Notes: generated from the letters alone by a model not told the origin. A stretch of 64,000 nucleotides of DNA from Pseudomonas siliginis (GCF_019145195.1 NZ_JAHSTW010000013.1:146632-210631), one strand, 5' to 3'; numbered from the stretch's first letter, positions 7,615 to 18,607 are shown. A program made the numbers and translations.

Positions 7615-8916
7615 TCACTTCAGGTAAGGGGACCAGGACGGTTCTCTGACTTCGCCTTGAGCGGTAGGAAGCGGGAGCCTCACGCGTCCATTAATGGACA
7701 CGAGCATCAAGACTCCCCGGCCCTGTTGGCGGGTGGCGTAGATTACCATGGTGCCGTTGGGCGCAACAGTAGGTGACTCGTCCAGAGTGCTATCAGTGAG
7801 GATCTTTACACTACCCCGCTGCAGATCCTGAGCTGCCACCTTGAAATTGGTGAAGCCATCCTGACGATGGATCATCACCAAAGTCTTTTCATCAGCCGAA
7901 AGTTTCGGGTTGGCGTTGTAGTTGCCCACGAACGTCACACGCTCGGCACCACCGCCACCGACGCTGGTTTTATAGATTTGCGGCTTGCCGCCACGGTCCG
8001 AGGTGAAATAGATGGTCGAGCCATCCTTGCCCCAGAACGGTTCGGTATTGATGCCCTGGCCATTGGTTACGCGGCTGATCTGACGCGAACCGAGGTTCAT
8101 CACGTAGATGTCCGGGTTACCGTCTTTCGACAGCACGAACGCCAGGCGATTGCCATCCGGCGACCAGGCTGGCGCGCCGTTGAGGCCTTCGAAGTTGGTG
8201 ATCTGCTCACGGCGACCGGTGTCGATGTTCTGCATGAAGATACGCGGACGCTTCTGCTCGAACGACACGTAGGCGATACGCTTGCCATCCGGTGCGAAAC
8301 GCGGCGACAGAATCGGCTCGCGCGATTGCAGCAGAGTCACTGCGCGGGCGCCGTCATAGTCGGAACGTTGCAGGGTGTAACGCGTGTTCTTCTCGGAGAA
8401 ACGCTCGGCCGTTACGTACAGAAGACGAGTCGAGAATGCGCCATCAATACCGGTCAGCTTCTGGAACGACTGATCGGAGATGAAGTGCGCCATGTCACGG
8501 ATCTGGTCGGTCGTGCCGGAAACACTGCCGTCCGCCACTTTCTGCTCGGTGGCGACGTTGAACAGCGCCCACTGCACCTGCAGGCGACCGCCCGCTGGAG
8601 CAATGTTGCCGACCATCACGTATTGAGCACCCAATGCCTTCCAGTCACGGAAGATGATTTCGCTCGGCTGGCTTGGCTGGCTGATCATGTTTTGCTTGGG
8701 GATCGGCGCGTAGTAGCCCGAGTTGCGCAAATCGTTACCGATGATTTCCGCCATGTCATCCGGCAGCACGGCGCCGCCCTGCATACCAAACGGTACGACG
8801 GCGATCGGAGTAGCCCGGTCAGTGCCACTGCTGATCAGGATGTTTTTTTCGTCTGCTACCGCTATCCCTGCAAGGCAGCAGATAACGACCAGCATTGATC
8901 GAAGAATATTTCTCAC
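7615..8916 (-). CDS. tolB: Tol-Pal system beta-propeller protein TolB
   Basis: A periplasmic protein that shuttles between TolA and Pal. It has 433 aa, the standard length. The signal peptide ends at about residue 21 (LAGIAVA). The N-terminal alpha/beta domain (about 25-150) is followed by a six-bladed propeller of PD40 repeats, for example PRFAPDGKRIAYVSF, PAWSPDGNRLAFVLS and PKLSADEKTLVMIHR. The start codon is GTG and overlaps the tolA stop by 4 nt (GTGA), which implies translational coupling. Confidence 0.96.
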   Translation of the reverse strand: MRNILRSMLVVICCLAGIAVADEKNILISSGTDRATPIAVVPFGMQGGAVLPDDMAEIIGNDLRNSGYYAPIPKQNMISQPSQPSEIIFRDWKALGAQYVMVGNIAPAGGRLQVQWALFNVATEQKVADGSVSGTTDQIRDMAHFISDQSFQKLTGIDGAFSTRLLYVTAERFSEKNTRYTLQRSDYDGARAVTLLQSREPILSPRFAPDGKRIAYVSFEQKRPRIFMQNIDTGRREQITNFEGLNGAPAWSPDGNRLAFVLSKDGNPDIYVMNLGSRQISRVTNGQGINTEPFWGKDGSTIYFTSDRGGKPQIYKTSVGGGGAERVTFVGNYNANPKLSADEKTLVMIHRQDGFTNFKVAAQDLQRGSVKILTDSTLDESPTVAPNGTMVIYATRQQGRGVLMLVSINGRVRLPLPTAQGEVREPSWSPYLK

Positions 8917-9989
8917 AAGCCTAAATCCTCAGGATTGAATGTCATCTTGAATGAACGATACGGAGCAAAATCACTGGGGCTCAAGCCCTGCATTTCCGTC
9001 AACCGCCCGATGTTCTTGACTGCGGCTACTGCCGAAGCGTCAAAAGGAGCATCGCCGCTGGACTTTGTGACCGTCGCACCGGTTACGGTGCCATCCGGCA
9101 ACATACTGATCCGCAGCTCTACTTTCATGCCTTTACGTGCCGAAGGCGGAAGATTCCAACCCTCCGAAACACGCAGCCTGATCAGATCATCGAAATCACC
9201 CGCGACGCTGTCGCCGAGTTCATCAGCCTTGGTCGCTGCACGATCCGTCTTGTCCGAAAGCAACTCGGCCAATGCCTGGGCCTTTTTATCCTCAGCCGAT
9301 TTACGAGCTGCGTCCTGGGCCTTCTTCTTGGCAGCGTCAGCAGCAGCCTTTTTCTTCGCATCTTCGGCGACTTTCTTCTTCGCCTCTTCAGCTTCAGCTT
9401 TCTTCTTGGCGTCTTCGGCGGCTTTCTTCTTCGCGTCTTCAACGATCTTCTTCTTGGCTTCTTCAGCAGCGGCTTTCTTGGCCTCTTCTTCAGCAGCCTT
9501 TTTCGCCTCGTTTTCAGCCTTCTTCTTGGCTATATCAGCCAATTGTTTCTCTTCGGCCTTTTTCGCTTCGGCTTTCTTCGCGTCGTCGGCTTTCTTGGCT
9601 TCATCAGCCTTTTTCGCTTCGTCCGCTTTTTTCGCCTCATCGGCCTTCTTGGCTTCCTCGGCCTTTTGAGCCGCTTCCTCTTTCTTTTGTTCCGCCGCCT
9701 TCACCGCTTCCTGCTCGATCTTTTTCTGTTCGAGCTGTTCGACTTCAGTCTGGCGCGCGGCAGTTTTCTTCGCCTCACCCGCAATCTTCTGATTGGTCTG
9801 GGTGGTCGCCGGACTTTTCGATTTCAGCTGGTACAGAGTCGCCTGAACGATCGGCTTGGCTGGCGGCAGTTCGGGCGTGAAGGCAAAACTGACGAACAGC
9901 ATGCCGAACACCAGCACGTGCAGGACAATTGCCAGAACACTGGGCCAGAAGTAGCTTTCCGAGGCGGACGGCTCTCGCTGTTGCTGCAT
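8913..9989 (-). CDS. tolA: Cell envelope integrity protein TolA
   Basis: The inner-membrane spanner of the Tol machine. It has 358 aa. There is a single N-terminal transmembrane helix (about 15-36), then a very long charged helical domain II rich in KAEEAKKADEAKK-type repeats (about 75-245). The globular domain III at the C-terminus (about 260-358) includes VELRISMLPDGTVTGATVTKSSGD and contacts Pal/TolB. Its start overlaps the tolR stop by one base (TGATG). The Lys/Ala/Glu repeat makes the DNA locally repetitive; this is a property of the protein, not an inserted repeat. Confidence 0.96.
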   Translation of the reverse strand: MQQQREPSASESYFWPSVLAIVLHVLVFGMLFVSFAFTPELPPAKPIVQATLYQLKSKSPATTQTNQKIAGEAKKTAARQTEVEQLEQKKIEQEAVKAAEQKKEEAAQKAEEAKKADEAKKADEAKKADEAKKADDAKKAEAKKAEEKQLADIAKKKAENEAKKAAEEEAKKAAAEEAKKKIVEDAKKKAAEDAKKKAEAEEAKKKVAEDAKKKAAADAAKKKAQDAARKSAEDKKAQALAELLSDKTDRAATKADELGDSVAGDFDDLIRLRVSEGWNLPPSARKGMKVELRISMLPDGTVTGATVTKSSGDAPFDASAVAAVKNIGRLTEMQGLSPSDFAPYRSFKMTFNPEDLGL

Positions 9990-10450
9990 CAGGGGGCCTC
10001 GGTAATCAGACCAACGTTACCGACCCCGGCTTTCTGCAACCCGCCCATGGCACCCATGACGGCGCCGTAGTCGACAGTCTTGTCGCCACGAATGAACACC
10101 TGGGTGCGTTTGCCGCCCTCGGTGCCGGCGCGGATGATCTTGGTCACCGCGTCAGTCATCTGTGGCAGGGTCATCGCCCTGTCCTGTTGCTTCTCGGTGT
10201 CGACTTCGCTGCCAAGGTTCCAATAGTAGGTCTTGTCAGCCTTGATCGAAATGGTCAGGACCTGGGTGTTGTTGTCCTGCGGCAAGGCTTCGCTGGAAAC
10301 CTTGGGCAGATCAACTTTCACGCCCTGATTGAGCATCGGCGCGGTCACCATGAAGATGACCAGCAGCACCAACATCACGTCGATGTAGGGCACCACGTTC
10401 ATCTCGGCGACCGGCTTGCGCTTTTTGCGAGCTCGAGCGATTAAAGCCAT
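9989..10450 (-). CDS. tolR: Tol-Pal system proton channel subunit TolR
   Basis: An ExbD/TolR-family inner-membrane protein that uses the proton motive force with TolQ. It has 153 aa. A short cytoplasmic basic segment (ARARKKRKPVAEMNVVP) precedes a single helix carrying the essential Asp (PYIDVMLVLLVIF, Asp24). A periplasmic domain of about 110 residues follows. It starts 14 nt after the tolQ stop. Confidence 0.96.
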   Translation of the reverse strand: MALIARARKKRKPVAEMNVVPYIDVMLVLLVIFMVTAPMLNQGVKVDLPKVSSEALPQDNNTQVLTISIKADKTYYWNLGSEVDTEKQQDRAMTLPQMTDAVTKIIRAGTEGGKRTQVFIRGDKTVDYGAVMGAMGGLQKAGVGNVGLITEAP

Positions 10451-10464
10451 CGGGAAATACCTGC

Positions 10465-11160
10465 TTATTCTTCGCTGGTGTGCACTTTGCGGTGCAGGAT
10501 CGCCTGGAATTCATCGGCGAAGGTGTAGTAGCGGCCCAGCAAGGTTTCGCTGCGCGCAGCAAAACGGTTGTAAGCGATGACCGCCGGGATCGCAGCGAAC
10601 AGGCCGATCGCGGTGGCGATCAGGGCTTCGGCGATACCCGGGGCAACGGTGGCCAGGGTCGCTTGCTGGGCGCTGGCCAGACCGCGGAAGGAGTTCATGA
10701 TCCCCCAAACGGTACCGAACAGACCGATGTACGGGCTGACCGAACCGACGGTGGCGAGGAACGGCAGGCTCTGCTCGAGTTTCTCTTCTTCGCGCGAGAT
10801 GGCCACGCGCATCGCACGAGCGACACCTTCCATCACGGCTTCAGGATCGACACCTGGCTGCTGACGCAGACGGGAGAATTCCTTGAAGCCGGCACGGAAG
10901 ATCTGCTCCACGCCCGAATCCGGATCAGGGTTGCTGCCGGCCTGACGGTACAGTTTGGACAGGTCGATACCCGACCAGAAGCGCTCTTCGAAGCTCTCCA
11001 GGGCGCGTCGACCGGCACGCAGCAAATTGCTGCGCTGAAAGATCATGATCCATGAGGTCACCGATGCGGCCACCAGGGTCAACATTACCAACTGCACCAC
11101 GATGCTGGCATTGCTGACCAGGCTCCACATGGAGGAATGGTCGACGACGTTAGCTTCCAC
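10465..11160 (-). CDS. tolQ: Tol-Pal system proton channel subunit TolQ
   Basis: An ExbB/TolQ-family protein of 231 aa with three transmembrane helices: about 16-40, about 135-160 (TVGSVSPYIGLFGTVWGIM) and about 170-195 (APGIAEALIATAIGLFAAIPAVIAYN). The GLFGTVWGIM and TAIGLFAAIPAV blocks are the family signature and line the proton path. Its first codons overlap the end of ybgC by 11 nt. Confidence 0.96.
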   Translation of the reverse strand: MEANVVDHSSMWSLVSNASIVVQLVMLTLVAASVTSWIMIFQRSNLLRAGRRALESFEERFWSGIDLSKLYRQAGSNPDPDSGVEQIFRAGFKEFSRLRQQPGVDPEAVMEGVARAMRVAISREEEKLEQSLPFLATVGSVSPYIGLFGTVWGIMNSFRGLASAQQATLATVAPGIAEALIATAIGLFAAIPAVIAYNRFAARSETLLGRYYTFADEFQAILHRKVHTSEE

Positions 11161-11617
11161 GCTTTATCTCCTGCTTTGAGTGTGTACCCGGGCCGACCGC
11201 GTCGGCGAAGGCCGCACGCAGGTCTTCGGGAAGGGCCCGGGGTTTCAAACTGTCGGTGCGCACGCAGGCCACCAAAAACTGCCCTTCGCAGAGCAGCACA
11301 TTATCCGTGGCCCGCCTGACTTGCTGCTTGAAGCGCAGGCTGGCACGGTTCAATTCGATTACATCAGCGCTTACCAGCAATTCGTCGTCCAGTCGCGCCG
11401 GCGCGTGGTAGCGCGCTTCGCTGGAATGCACGACGAACAACAGGTCCTCTCCGGCAAGCACAGATTGGGCAAAGCCCAGTTCCCGTAGCCGCTCGGTTCG
11501 AGCCCGTTCCATAAACTTGAGGTAATTAACGTAATACACGATGCCGCCCGCATCGGTGTCCTCGTAATAAACGCGACAACGATGTGCGAACGGCTCAAGC
11601 CCGTTTTGCGCGCGCAT
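11150..11617 (-). CDS. ybgC: Tol-Pal-associated acyl-CoA thioesterase
   Basis: A hotdog-fold thioesterase of the 4HBT/YbgC family, 155 aa, the first gene of the tol-pal operon. The active-site block EDTDAGGIVYYVNYLKFMER at about residues 20-39 contains the catalytic Asp. Family members hydrolyse short or medium acyl-CoA and have been linked to phospholipid metabolism, but their role in the Tol system is unclear. About 130 nt separate it from ruvB, leaving room for a tol promoter. Confidence 0.94.
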   Translation of the reverse strand: MRAQNGLEPFAHRCRVYYEDTDAGGIVYYVNYLKFMERARTERLRELGFAQSVLAGEDLLFVVHSSEARYHAPARLDDELLVSADVIELNRASLRFKQQVRRATDNVLLCEGQFLVACVRTDSLKPRALPEDLRAAFADAVGPGTHSKQEIKRGS

Positions 11618-11744
11618 ACTCTAGTGCTTACTCCTCAGGTTGCCAATCCGGCCAGACAACTGTTTTTCGTGGTTTCAAAGCTTTAACGCAAAAGTACCGT
11701 CGTCTGACAGTACAAACCCTGAATAAATCACCAACAAATGTGTA

Positions 11745-12806
11745 TCAATCGTCGACGGCGTCGAGAAACTCGTCTGCCACGGGCATCTCGCCCATGCGTG
11801 ACGGAACATTCAAACCGAAATGCAGATAGGCATGCCGCGTCACCACCCTGCCCCGTGGCGTGCGCATGATGTAGCCCTGCTGGATCAGATACGGCTCAAG
11901 CACGTCTTCAATGGTGTGGCGTTCTTCACTGATCGCCGCCGCCAGACTGTCGATACCGACCGGGCCGCCGTCGAACTTCTCGATCATGGTCAGCAGCAGA
12001 CGTCGGTCCTGATGATCGAAACCGTGTTCGTCGACGTCCAGCAGGTTCAGCGCCAGATCCGCCACCGCTTTGGTGATGTGGCCCTTGGCGCGTACTTCGG
12101 CGAAATCGCGCACCCGCCGCAGCAGACGGTTGGCAATTCGCGGCGTGCCACGGGCGCGACGGGCGATCTCGAACGAACCTTCCGGGTCCAGCGGCAGGCC
12201 GAGAATCGCCGCCGAACGACTGACGATCGTTGCCAGATCCGCCGTGCTGTAGAACTCCAGGCGCTGGACGATACCGAAGCGATCACGCAACGGGTTGGTC
12301 AGCATGCCGGCGCGGGTGGTGGCGCCGACCAGCGTGAATGGCGGCAGATCCAGCTTGATCGAACGCGCCGCCGGCCCCTCGCCAATCATGATGTCGAGCT
12401 GGAAATCTTCCATCGCCGGGTACAGCACTTCTTCAACGATCGGCGACAGACGATGGATTTCGTCGATGAACAACACGTCGTGCGGCTCAAGATTGGTCAG
12501 CAACGCGGCCAGATCACCCGGGCGTTCCAGCACTGGCCCCGAGGTGCTTTTGATCGACACGCCCATTTCCTGGGCAATGATGTTCGCCAGCGTGGTCTTG
12601 CCCAGGCCCGGCGGGCCGAAGATCAAGGTGTGATCGAGGGATTCGCTGCGGCCACGGGCGGCCTGGATAAACAGTTCCATCTGCTCGCGCACGGTCGGCT
12701 GGCCAATGTAGTCGGCCAGGCTGACCGGGCGGATGGCCCGATCCTGGACTTCTTCGCGCTCGCGCGGGCTGTGCGCGGCGGCGATCAGACGATCAGCTTC
12801 AATCAC
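11745..12806 (-). CDS. ruvB: Holliday junction branch migration helicase subunit RuvB
   Basis: The hexameric AAA+ motor that drives branch migration with RuvA. It has 353 aa. The Walker A GPPGLGKTTLAN is at about residue 65 and the Walker B DEIHRL at about 117. The sensor TTRAGMLTNPLRDRFG follows, and a winged-helix domain with GRVVTRHAYLHFGL is at the end. The start codon is GTG, directly after the ruvA stop with no gap. Confidence 0.97.
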   Translation of the reverse strand: MIEADRLIAAAHSPREREEVQDRAIRPVSLADYIGQPTVREQMELFIQAARGRSESLDHTLIFGPPGLGKTTLANIIAQEMGVSIKSTSGPVLERPGDLAALLTNLEPHDVLFIDEIHRLSPIVEEVLYPAMEDFQLDIMIGEGPAARSIKLDLPPFTLVGATTRAGMLTNPLRDRFGIVQRLEFYSTADLATIVSRSAAILGLPLDPEGSFEIARRARGTPRIANRLLRRVRDFAEVRAKGHITKAVADLALNLLDVDEHGFDHQDRRLLLTMIEKFDGGPVGIDSLAAAISEERHTIEDVLEPYLIQQGYIMRTPRGRVVTRHAYLHFGLNVPSRMGEMPVADEFLDAVDD

Positions 12807-13415
12807 TTAAATCATTCCCTTCAGAGCGCGGCGGATCAGGTCTTCACTGCTCAGGTTCTTGTCTTTGATCGCGGAAATCGCTTTGCTCGCTTCCTGCGGC
12901 TTGTAGCCCAGGGAAATCAACGCACTGACCGCATCGGTCTCGGCGCTGTTGACCGGTGCCGGGCCGTCCGGCTGATTCGGCACCAGCGCGAACATCGCCG
13001 GCGAAGTTTCCCAGGCCTTGAAGCGATCTTTCAATTCCACCAGCAAACGCTCGGCGGTTTTCTTGCCAACCCCCGGGACCTTGGTCAGCGCCGAAGTGTC
13101 CTGAGACTGCACGCAGCGCACCAACTCATCGACTTCCAGGCTCGACATCAACGCCAGCGCCAGTTTCGGTCCGACCCCGTTGAGACGGATCAGCTCGCGA
13201 AAGAAGTCTCGCTCACGCTTGCCGGCAAAACCATAGAGCAATTGCGCATCTTCGCGTACGACCAAATGGGTGTGCAGGGTCAGCGGTTCGCCGACCGACG
13301 GCAGACGATAAAGGGTGGTCATGGGCACTTCCACCTCATAGCCGAGGCCGTTCACATCGAGAATCAGGTGCGGCGGCTGTTTCTCAGCCAGGGTGCCGCG
13401 CAAGCGTCCAATCAC
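12807..13415 (-). CDS. ruvA: Holliday junction DNA-binding protein RuvA
   Basis: Binds the four-way junction as a tetramer and loads RuvB. It has 202 aa. The N-terminal OB domain (MIGRLRGTLAEKQPPHLILDVNGLGYEVEVP) is followed by tandem helix-hairpin-helix motifs around LNGVGPKLALALMS and VPGVGKKTAERLLVELKD. A flexible linker and the small RuvB-binding domain III (ALISLGYKPQEASKAISAI) complete it. It is coupled to ruvB; ruvC lies 114 nt upstream. Confidence 0.97.
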   Translation of the reverse strand: MIGRLRGTLAEKQPPHLILDVNGLGYEVEVPMTTLYRLPSVGEPLTLHTHLVVREDAQLLYGFAGKRERDFFRELIRLNGVGPKLALALMSSLEVDELVRCVQSQDTSALTKVPGVGKKTAERLLVELKDRFKAWETSPAMFALVPNQPDGPAPVNSAETDAVSALISLGYKPQEASKAISAIKDKNLSSEDLIRRALKGMI

Positions 13416-13529
13416 GTTTTGAATCCTTGAGCGCTGGCCAGCCGTGGGCTGGCGACGATTGAAGGTGGCTTGCGCGCCGGCAACACAGGCACAGCAAAGC
13501 CACTTTCAGGAAAATTGATGCTGATGCTA

Positions 13530-14057
13530 TCAGAGACGCAGGCGCCCGCCACGACTGCGTGCGGTTCCCAGACCGTGCGGCAGCAGGCTGGAGCGAGTGT
13601 GCGCATGGCAAATGGCGATGGCCAGGGCGTCAGACGCGTCGATCTGCGGTTTGCTGGTCAATTTGAGCATGTGCATGACCATCATCTGCACCTGCTCCTT
13701 ATTGGCCGCACCGGTGCCGACGACGGCCTGTTTGACTTGCGTGGCGGTGTACTCGGCGATTTCCAGACACTCTTCGGCGCCGGCGACAATCGCAGCGCCC
13801 CGCGCCTGCCCGAGCTTGAGCGCCGAGTCGGCGTTTTTCGCCATGAACACCTTTTCGATGCCCATGGTCACCGGGCCGTAGGTCTTGATGATTTCGCGCA
13901 CACCGCGATAGACGATCTGCAGACGCTCATGCAGCTCGCCGGAGCCGGTGCGAATGCAGCCCGAGGCCACATAGATGCAGCCACCCCGCCCGGTATCGCG
14001 AACGATCCCGTAACCGGTGATGCGCGAACCGGGGTCGATACCAAGAATTAGAGTCAT
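13530..14057 (-). CDS. ruvC: Crossover junction endodeoxyribonuclease RuvC
   Basis: Resolves Holliday junctions by paired nicks. It has 175 aa. The RNase H-like fold shows the first catalytic Asp in LGIDPGSRITGYG (Asp8), Glu in GIEKVFMAKNADSALKLGQARG, and the late acidic pair in QIDASDALAIAICH. It is the first gene of the ruvC-ruvA-ruvB set, and a REP pair separates it from yebC. Confidence 0.97.
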   Translation of the reverse strand: MTLILGIDPGSRITGYGIVRDTGRGGCIYVASGCIRTGSGELHERLQIVYRGVREIIKTYGPVTMGIEKVFMAKNADSALKLGQARGAAIVAGAEECLEIAEYTATQVKQAVVGTGAANKEQVQMMVMHMLKLTSKPQIDASDALAIAICHAHTRSSLLPHGLGTARSRGGRLRL

Positions 14058-14104
14058 AACGCCTGCAGATTCATAAAACGATTTACCTGACAGCCAATAG
14101 CAAA

Positions 14105-14194
14105 TGTGGGAGCGAGCCTGCTCGCGAAGGCGGTATGTCAGCAGATACAGATGCTGAATGACACACCGCTCTCGCGAGCAGGCTCGCTCCCACA
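14105..14194. repeat. REP pair (copy 1 of 7)
   Basis: Two inverted copies of TGTGGGAGCGAGCCTGCTCG flank a centre of about 43 nt between yebC and ruvC. Each arm contains the palindromic core GCGAGCCTGCTCGC. It is the same family as the six other pairs in this window. Confidence 0.95.
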
Positions 14195-14212
14195 GGGAAG
14201 ACTAGTCGCTTA

Positions 14213-14959
14213 TCAGCCAAGCTGAGCGGCGACTTCTTCCGGGATATCCGCGTTGGAGTAGACGTTCTGCACGTCATCCAGGTCCTCAAGCATGTCGATC
14301 AACTTGAGCACCTTCTCCGCACCTTCCAGATCCAGCTCGGCGCTAGTTGTTGGCTGCATGACGATTTCCGCGTCGTCGCCCTTGAACCCGGCCGCTTCCA
14401 GCGCGTTGCGCACCGCATAGAAACCGGTGAACGAGGTGAACACGTCGATCGAACCATCTTCGTGGGTGACCACGTCATCGGCATCGGCTTCCAGCGCCGC
14501 TTCGGTCAGTGCGTCTTCATCGACGCCCGGGGCGAAGCTGATCTGGCCCTTGCGCTCGAACAGATAGGCCACCGAACCGTCGGTGCCGAGGTTGCCGCCA
14601 CATTTGCTGAACGCATGGCGCACCGCTGCGGCGGTACGGTTGCGGTTGTCGGTCATGCACTCGACCATCACCGCCACACCGCCCGGGCCGTAGCCTTCAT
14701 AGGTCAGTTCTTCAACGTTGTCCGCTTCAGTGGCGCCGGCACCGCGCGCGACGGCGCGGTCGATGATGTCGCGGCTCATGTTGGCGCTCAACGCCTTGTC
14801 CAGGGCCAGGCGCAAACGTGGATTGGAACCCGGATCACCGCCACCCTGACGGGCCGCAACGGTCAGTTCACGGATCCACTTGGTGAAGATCTTGCCCCTC
14901 TTGGCATCCTGACGTTCTTTGCGGTGCTTGATGTTTGCCCACTTGGAATGACCTGCCAT
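14213..14959 (-). CDS. pmpR: YebC/PmpR-family transcriptional regulator
   Basis: A 248-aa YebC-family protein. It starts MAGHSKWANIKHRKERQDAKRGKIFTK, the family hallmark, and has GGDPGSNPRLRLALDKA and YEGYGPGGVAVMVECMTDN blocks. The orthologue in the same genomic position in P. aeruginosa (between ruvC and aspS) is PmpR, which represses the quinolone-signal regulator gene pqsR. YebC proteins have also been linked to translation of polyproline tracts. The pqs genes next to nadA in P. aeruginosa are absent here, so the target in this strain may differ. Confidence 0.93.
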   Translation of the reverse strand: MAGHSKWANIKHRKERQDAKRGKIFTKWIRELTVAARQGGGDPGSNPRLRLALDKALSANMSRDIIDRAVARGAGATEADNVEELTYEGYGPGGVAVMVECMTDNRNRTAAAVRHAFSKCGGNLGTDGSVAYLFERKGQISFAPGVDEDALTEAALEADADDVVTHEDGSIDVFTSFTGFYAVRNALEAAGFKGDDAEIVMQPTTSAELDLEGAEKVLKLIDMLEDLDDVQNVYSNADIPEEVAAQLG

Positions 14960-15040
14960 AACTTGCTCCGAATGCTCTTTGAAACCTTGCCCGCCCCGCC
15001 GAGGCAGCGGCCGGCAATTGAAAAATTCGACCTGAGAAAG

Positions 15041-15068
15041 AAAAAAGGCGCATCCGAAGATGCGCCTT
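15041..15068 (-). terminator. Intrinsic terminator of aspS
   Basis: AAGGCGCATC and GATGCGCCTT arms have a short loop, with a T-rich tail on the minus strand. It lies just after the aspS stop and before yebC. Confidence 0.9.
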
Positions 15069-15078
15069 CAGGCCCGTC

Positions 15079-16854
<1,776 letters not shown>

Positions 16855-16952
16855 GGTGTGGTTCGCTTCTCGTAATTCGAAATTCGGTGGAGATCCCGCC
16901 GCCATCATGCAGGGCGGAAACTCACGCGTGTCGTTCGTTCAGGGTTTGAACC

Positions 16953-17174
16953 CTAGTCAGCTTTGTCGCCACCGGCCAGATTCTTCTTGGCTCCGGTCTT
17001 GAAGTCGGTCTCGTACCAACCGTTGCCGCTGAGGCGAAAACCCGGCATGGACAGCTGCTTCTTCAGTTCGGGCGCCTGGCAGGCAGGGCAGTCGACCAAC
17101 GGTGCGTCGCTGATCTTCTGGATAGCTTCCAACTGATGACCACAGGAAGCACATTGGTAATCGTACATTGGCAT
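16953..17174 (-). CDS. FmdB-family zinc ribbon protein
   Basis: A 73-aa protein with two CXXC knuckles: CASCG at residues 8-12 and CPACQ at about 34-38. It begins MPMYDYQCASCGHQLEAIQK, the FmdB/CxxC_CXXC_SSSS signature. These proteins are named after a putative regulator, but their role is not established. It lies directly upstream of aspS on the same strand, an arrangement conserved in pseudomonads, so it may share the aspS transcript. Confidence 0.9.
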   Translation of the reverse strand: MPMYDYQCASCGHQLEAIQKISDAPLVDCPACQAPELKKQLSMPGFRLSGNGWYETDFKTGAKKNLAGGDKAD

Positions 17175-17249
17175 GGGGGTGTCTCGGCGATCAGATTGCT
17201 GCCGCGCGCAGGGCTTTGCGGCGAAAGCGCGGGATTATATCGATTAAAT

Positions 17250-17283
17250 GCGGGCTGTGCAGCCGTAACGCTGCACAGCCCGC
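17250..17283 (-). terminator. Strong hairpin after the ribbon-helix-helix gene
   Basis: A perfect 13-bp stem (GCGGGCTGTGCAG / CTGCACAGCCCGC) has an 8-nt loop. The minus-strand tail ATTTAAT is only weakly T rich. It separates the RHH gene from fmdB and probably terminates the former. Confidence 0.7.
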
Positions 17284-17304
17284 AACCTCGTTGCAACCTC
17301 CGTT

Positions 17305-17643
17305 TCAGCGCGAAACTGCGGGTGCGAGATCTTTGACCCCGTTCATGACACAAACCACCCGTACCAGCGCACTGAAATTCTTCACCCCGCCGTAACGCAG
17401 ATGCACCTCACGATCGACGTGGGATAACAGTGTGCTGACCGAACAATGATTGTCCTCGGCCATGCCGCCGAGAATATTCCAGTAGACCTGCTCCAGGCGC
17501 AGGCAGGTCGCAAAACCATTGAGGCGAATCGACCGCGACAGCGGCCGGATCAGATTCATGTCGAACTCGCTGACAAACGGGTCGACTTTAATTACGTGCC
17601 GCGAAGCCGACATCCTGTCGCTTCGCCTGTCTCCTTCTACCAT
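17305..17643 (-). CDS. Ribbon-helix-helix domain protein
   Basis: A 112-aa small protein of the RHH_4 type, related to Arc/MetJ-fold DNA-binding proteins. Signature elements are SRSIRLNGFATCLRLEQVYWNIL (about 42-64) followed by NFSALVRVVCVMN near the C-terminus. The start at MVEGDRRSDRMS was chosen because AAGGAG lies 10 nt before it. A longer ORF extends upstream without family similarity or a ribosome site. Its target is unknown. It is monocistronic, with a hairpin after it. Confidence 0.8.
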   Translation of the reverse strand: MVEGDRRSDRMSASRHVIKVDPFVSEFDMNLIRPLSRSIRLNGFATCLRLEQVYWNILGGMAEDNHCSVSTLLSHVDREVHLRYGGVKNFSALVRVVCVMNGVKDLAPAVSR

Positions 17644-17824
17644 AGCGTTGACACTCCTTTGCCATGACTGCTGATTTATAAGGCAACATCCTGCGCCTTC
17701 ATAAAAACCCAGTGACAAAATTAGCGCCATACGACTTGTTGACCAGCCTCGTAGGATAAGCCAACGACAACGGTAAGAGTCTGGAGAGCATGCGGACGAC
17801 CTCACGCCGTCCGCAGCGGCCGGG

Positions 17825-18295
17825 TCATTCCTCGAGCAACGCGCGCAGCATCCACGCAGTTTTCTCGTGCACTTGCATGCGCTGGGTCAGCAGGTCAGCG
17901 GTCGGCTCGTCGCTGACCTTTTCCAGCAGCGGGAAAATGCCGCGCGCGGTACGCGTCACCGCTTCCTGGCCTTCGACCAATTGCTTGATCATGTCTTCGG
18001 CGCTCGGCACACCGACTTCTTCTTTAATAGAAGAAAGACGCGCGTAGGTCGCGTAGGCACCCGGCGCCGGGAAGCCCAACGCGCGAATGCGCTCGGCGAT
18101 CGAGTCAACAGCCAGCGCCAGCTCGTTGTATTGCTCTTCGAACATCAGGTGCAACGTGCGAAACATCGGGCCGGTGACGTTCCAGTGGAAGTTATGGGTT
18201 TTCAGATACAGCACGTAGGTGTCCGACAGCAGTCGCGACAGCCCTTCGACGATGGATTTGCGGTCTTCTTCACTGATACCGATATCAATTGCCAT
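17825..18295 (-). CDS. dps: Dps-family DNA-binding ferritin-like protein
   Basis: A 156-aa four-helix ferritin-like protein that stores iron using peroxide and protects DNA in stress. The ferroxidase-site pattern is seen in KTHNFHWNVTGPMFRTLHLMFEEQYNELALAVDSIAERIRALG (about 35-77), with the His and the downstream Glu/Asp residues typical of Dps. It is monocistronic and divergent from the membrane cold-shock gene. The same order is found in P. aeruginosa. Confidence 0.93.
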   Translation of the reverse strand: MAIDIGISEEDRKSIVEGLSRLLSDTYVLYLKTHNFHWNVTGPMFRTLHLMFEEQYNELALAVDSIAERIRALGFPAPGAYATYARLSSIKEEVGVPSAEDMIKQLVEGQEAVTRTARGIFPLLEKVSDEPTADLLTQRMQVHEKTAWMLRALLEE

Positions 18296-18607
18296 GCTTA
18301 CCCCCTAACAGTGATTGAATTCATCCAGCAGGTTCAGCCCCACTTTAGCAAGGCAAGCGCCCGCTCGCAGCTATGAATCCGTGATCTGACTGCGACAAAT
18401 CGACCGTTTCTCTGCCGCTGGCCGGGCTGATTTGAGTAGCCGCAGGCTTTGCTGTTAAATAGGCAGTGTGTCGCCATGCCCCATTTTCCGGGGGTGTTGC
18501 GCATAGGCTGATGCCGTGTACGTGTCCACCGCCTCTTATTTTGTCCTGAAGCGAACCGTGCGCCTTCAGCTCTTCCTTGTGAGCCGTCATAACGTGAGCC
18601 AATCAAA
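18296..18607. promoter_or_regulatory. Divergent intergenic region, dps and cold-shock membrane gene
   Basis: About 310 nt between oppositely transcribed genes, so both promoters must lie here. No gene with protein-like features was found. Two overlapping leftward ORFs (18334, 18345) have random-looking composition. No clear sigma-70 pair stands out. Confidence 0.4.

Noticed and set aside
9182..10070. Repetitive Lys/Ala-coding DNA in tolA looking like a tandem repeat
   Set aside because: It is the helical domain II of TolA. The repeat is at protein level and normal for the family.
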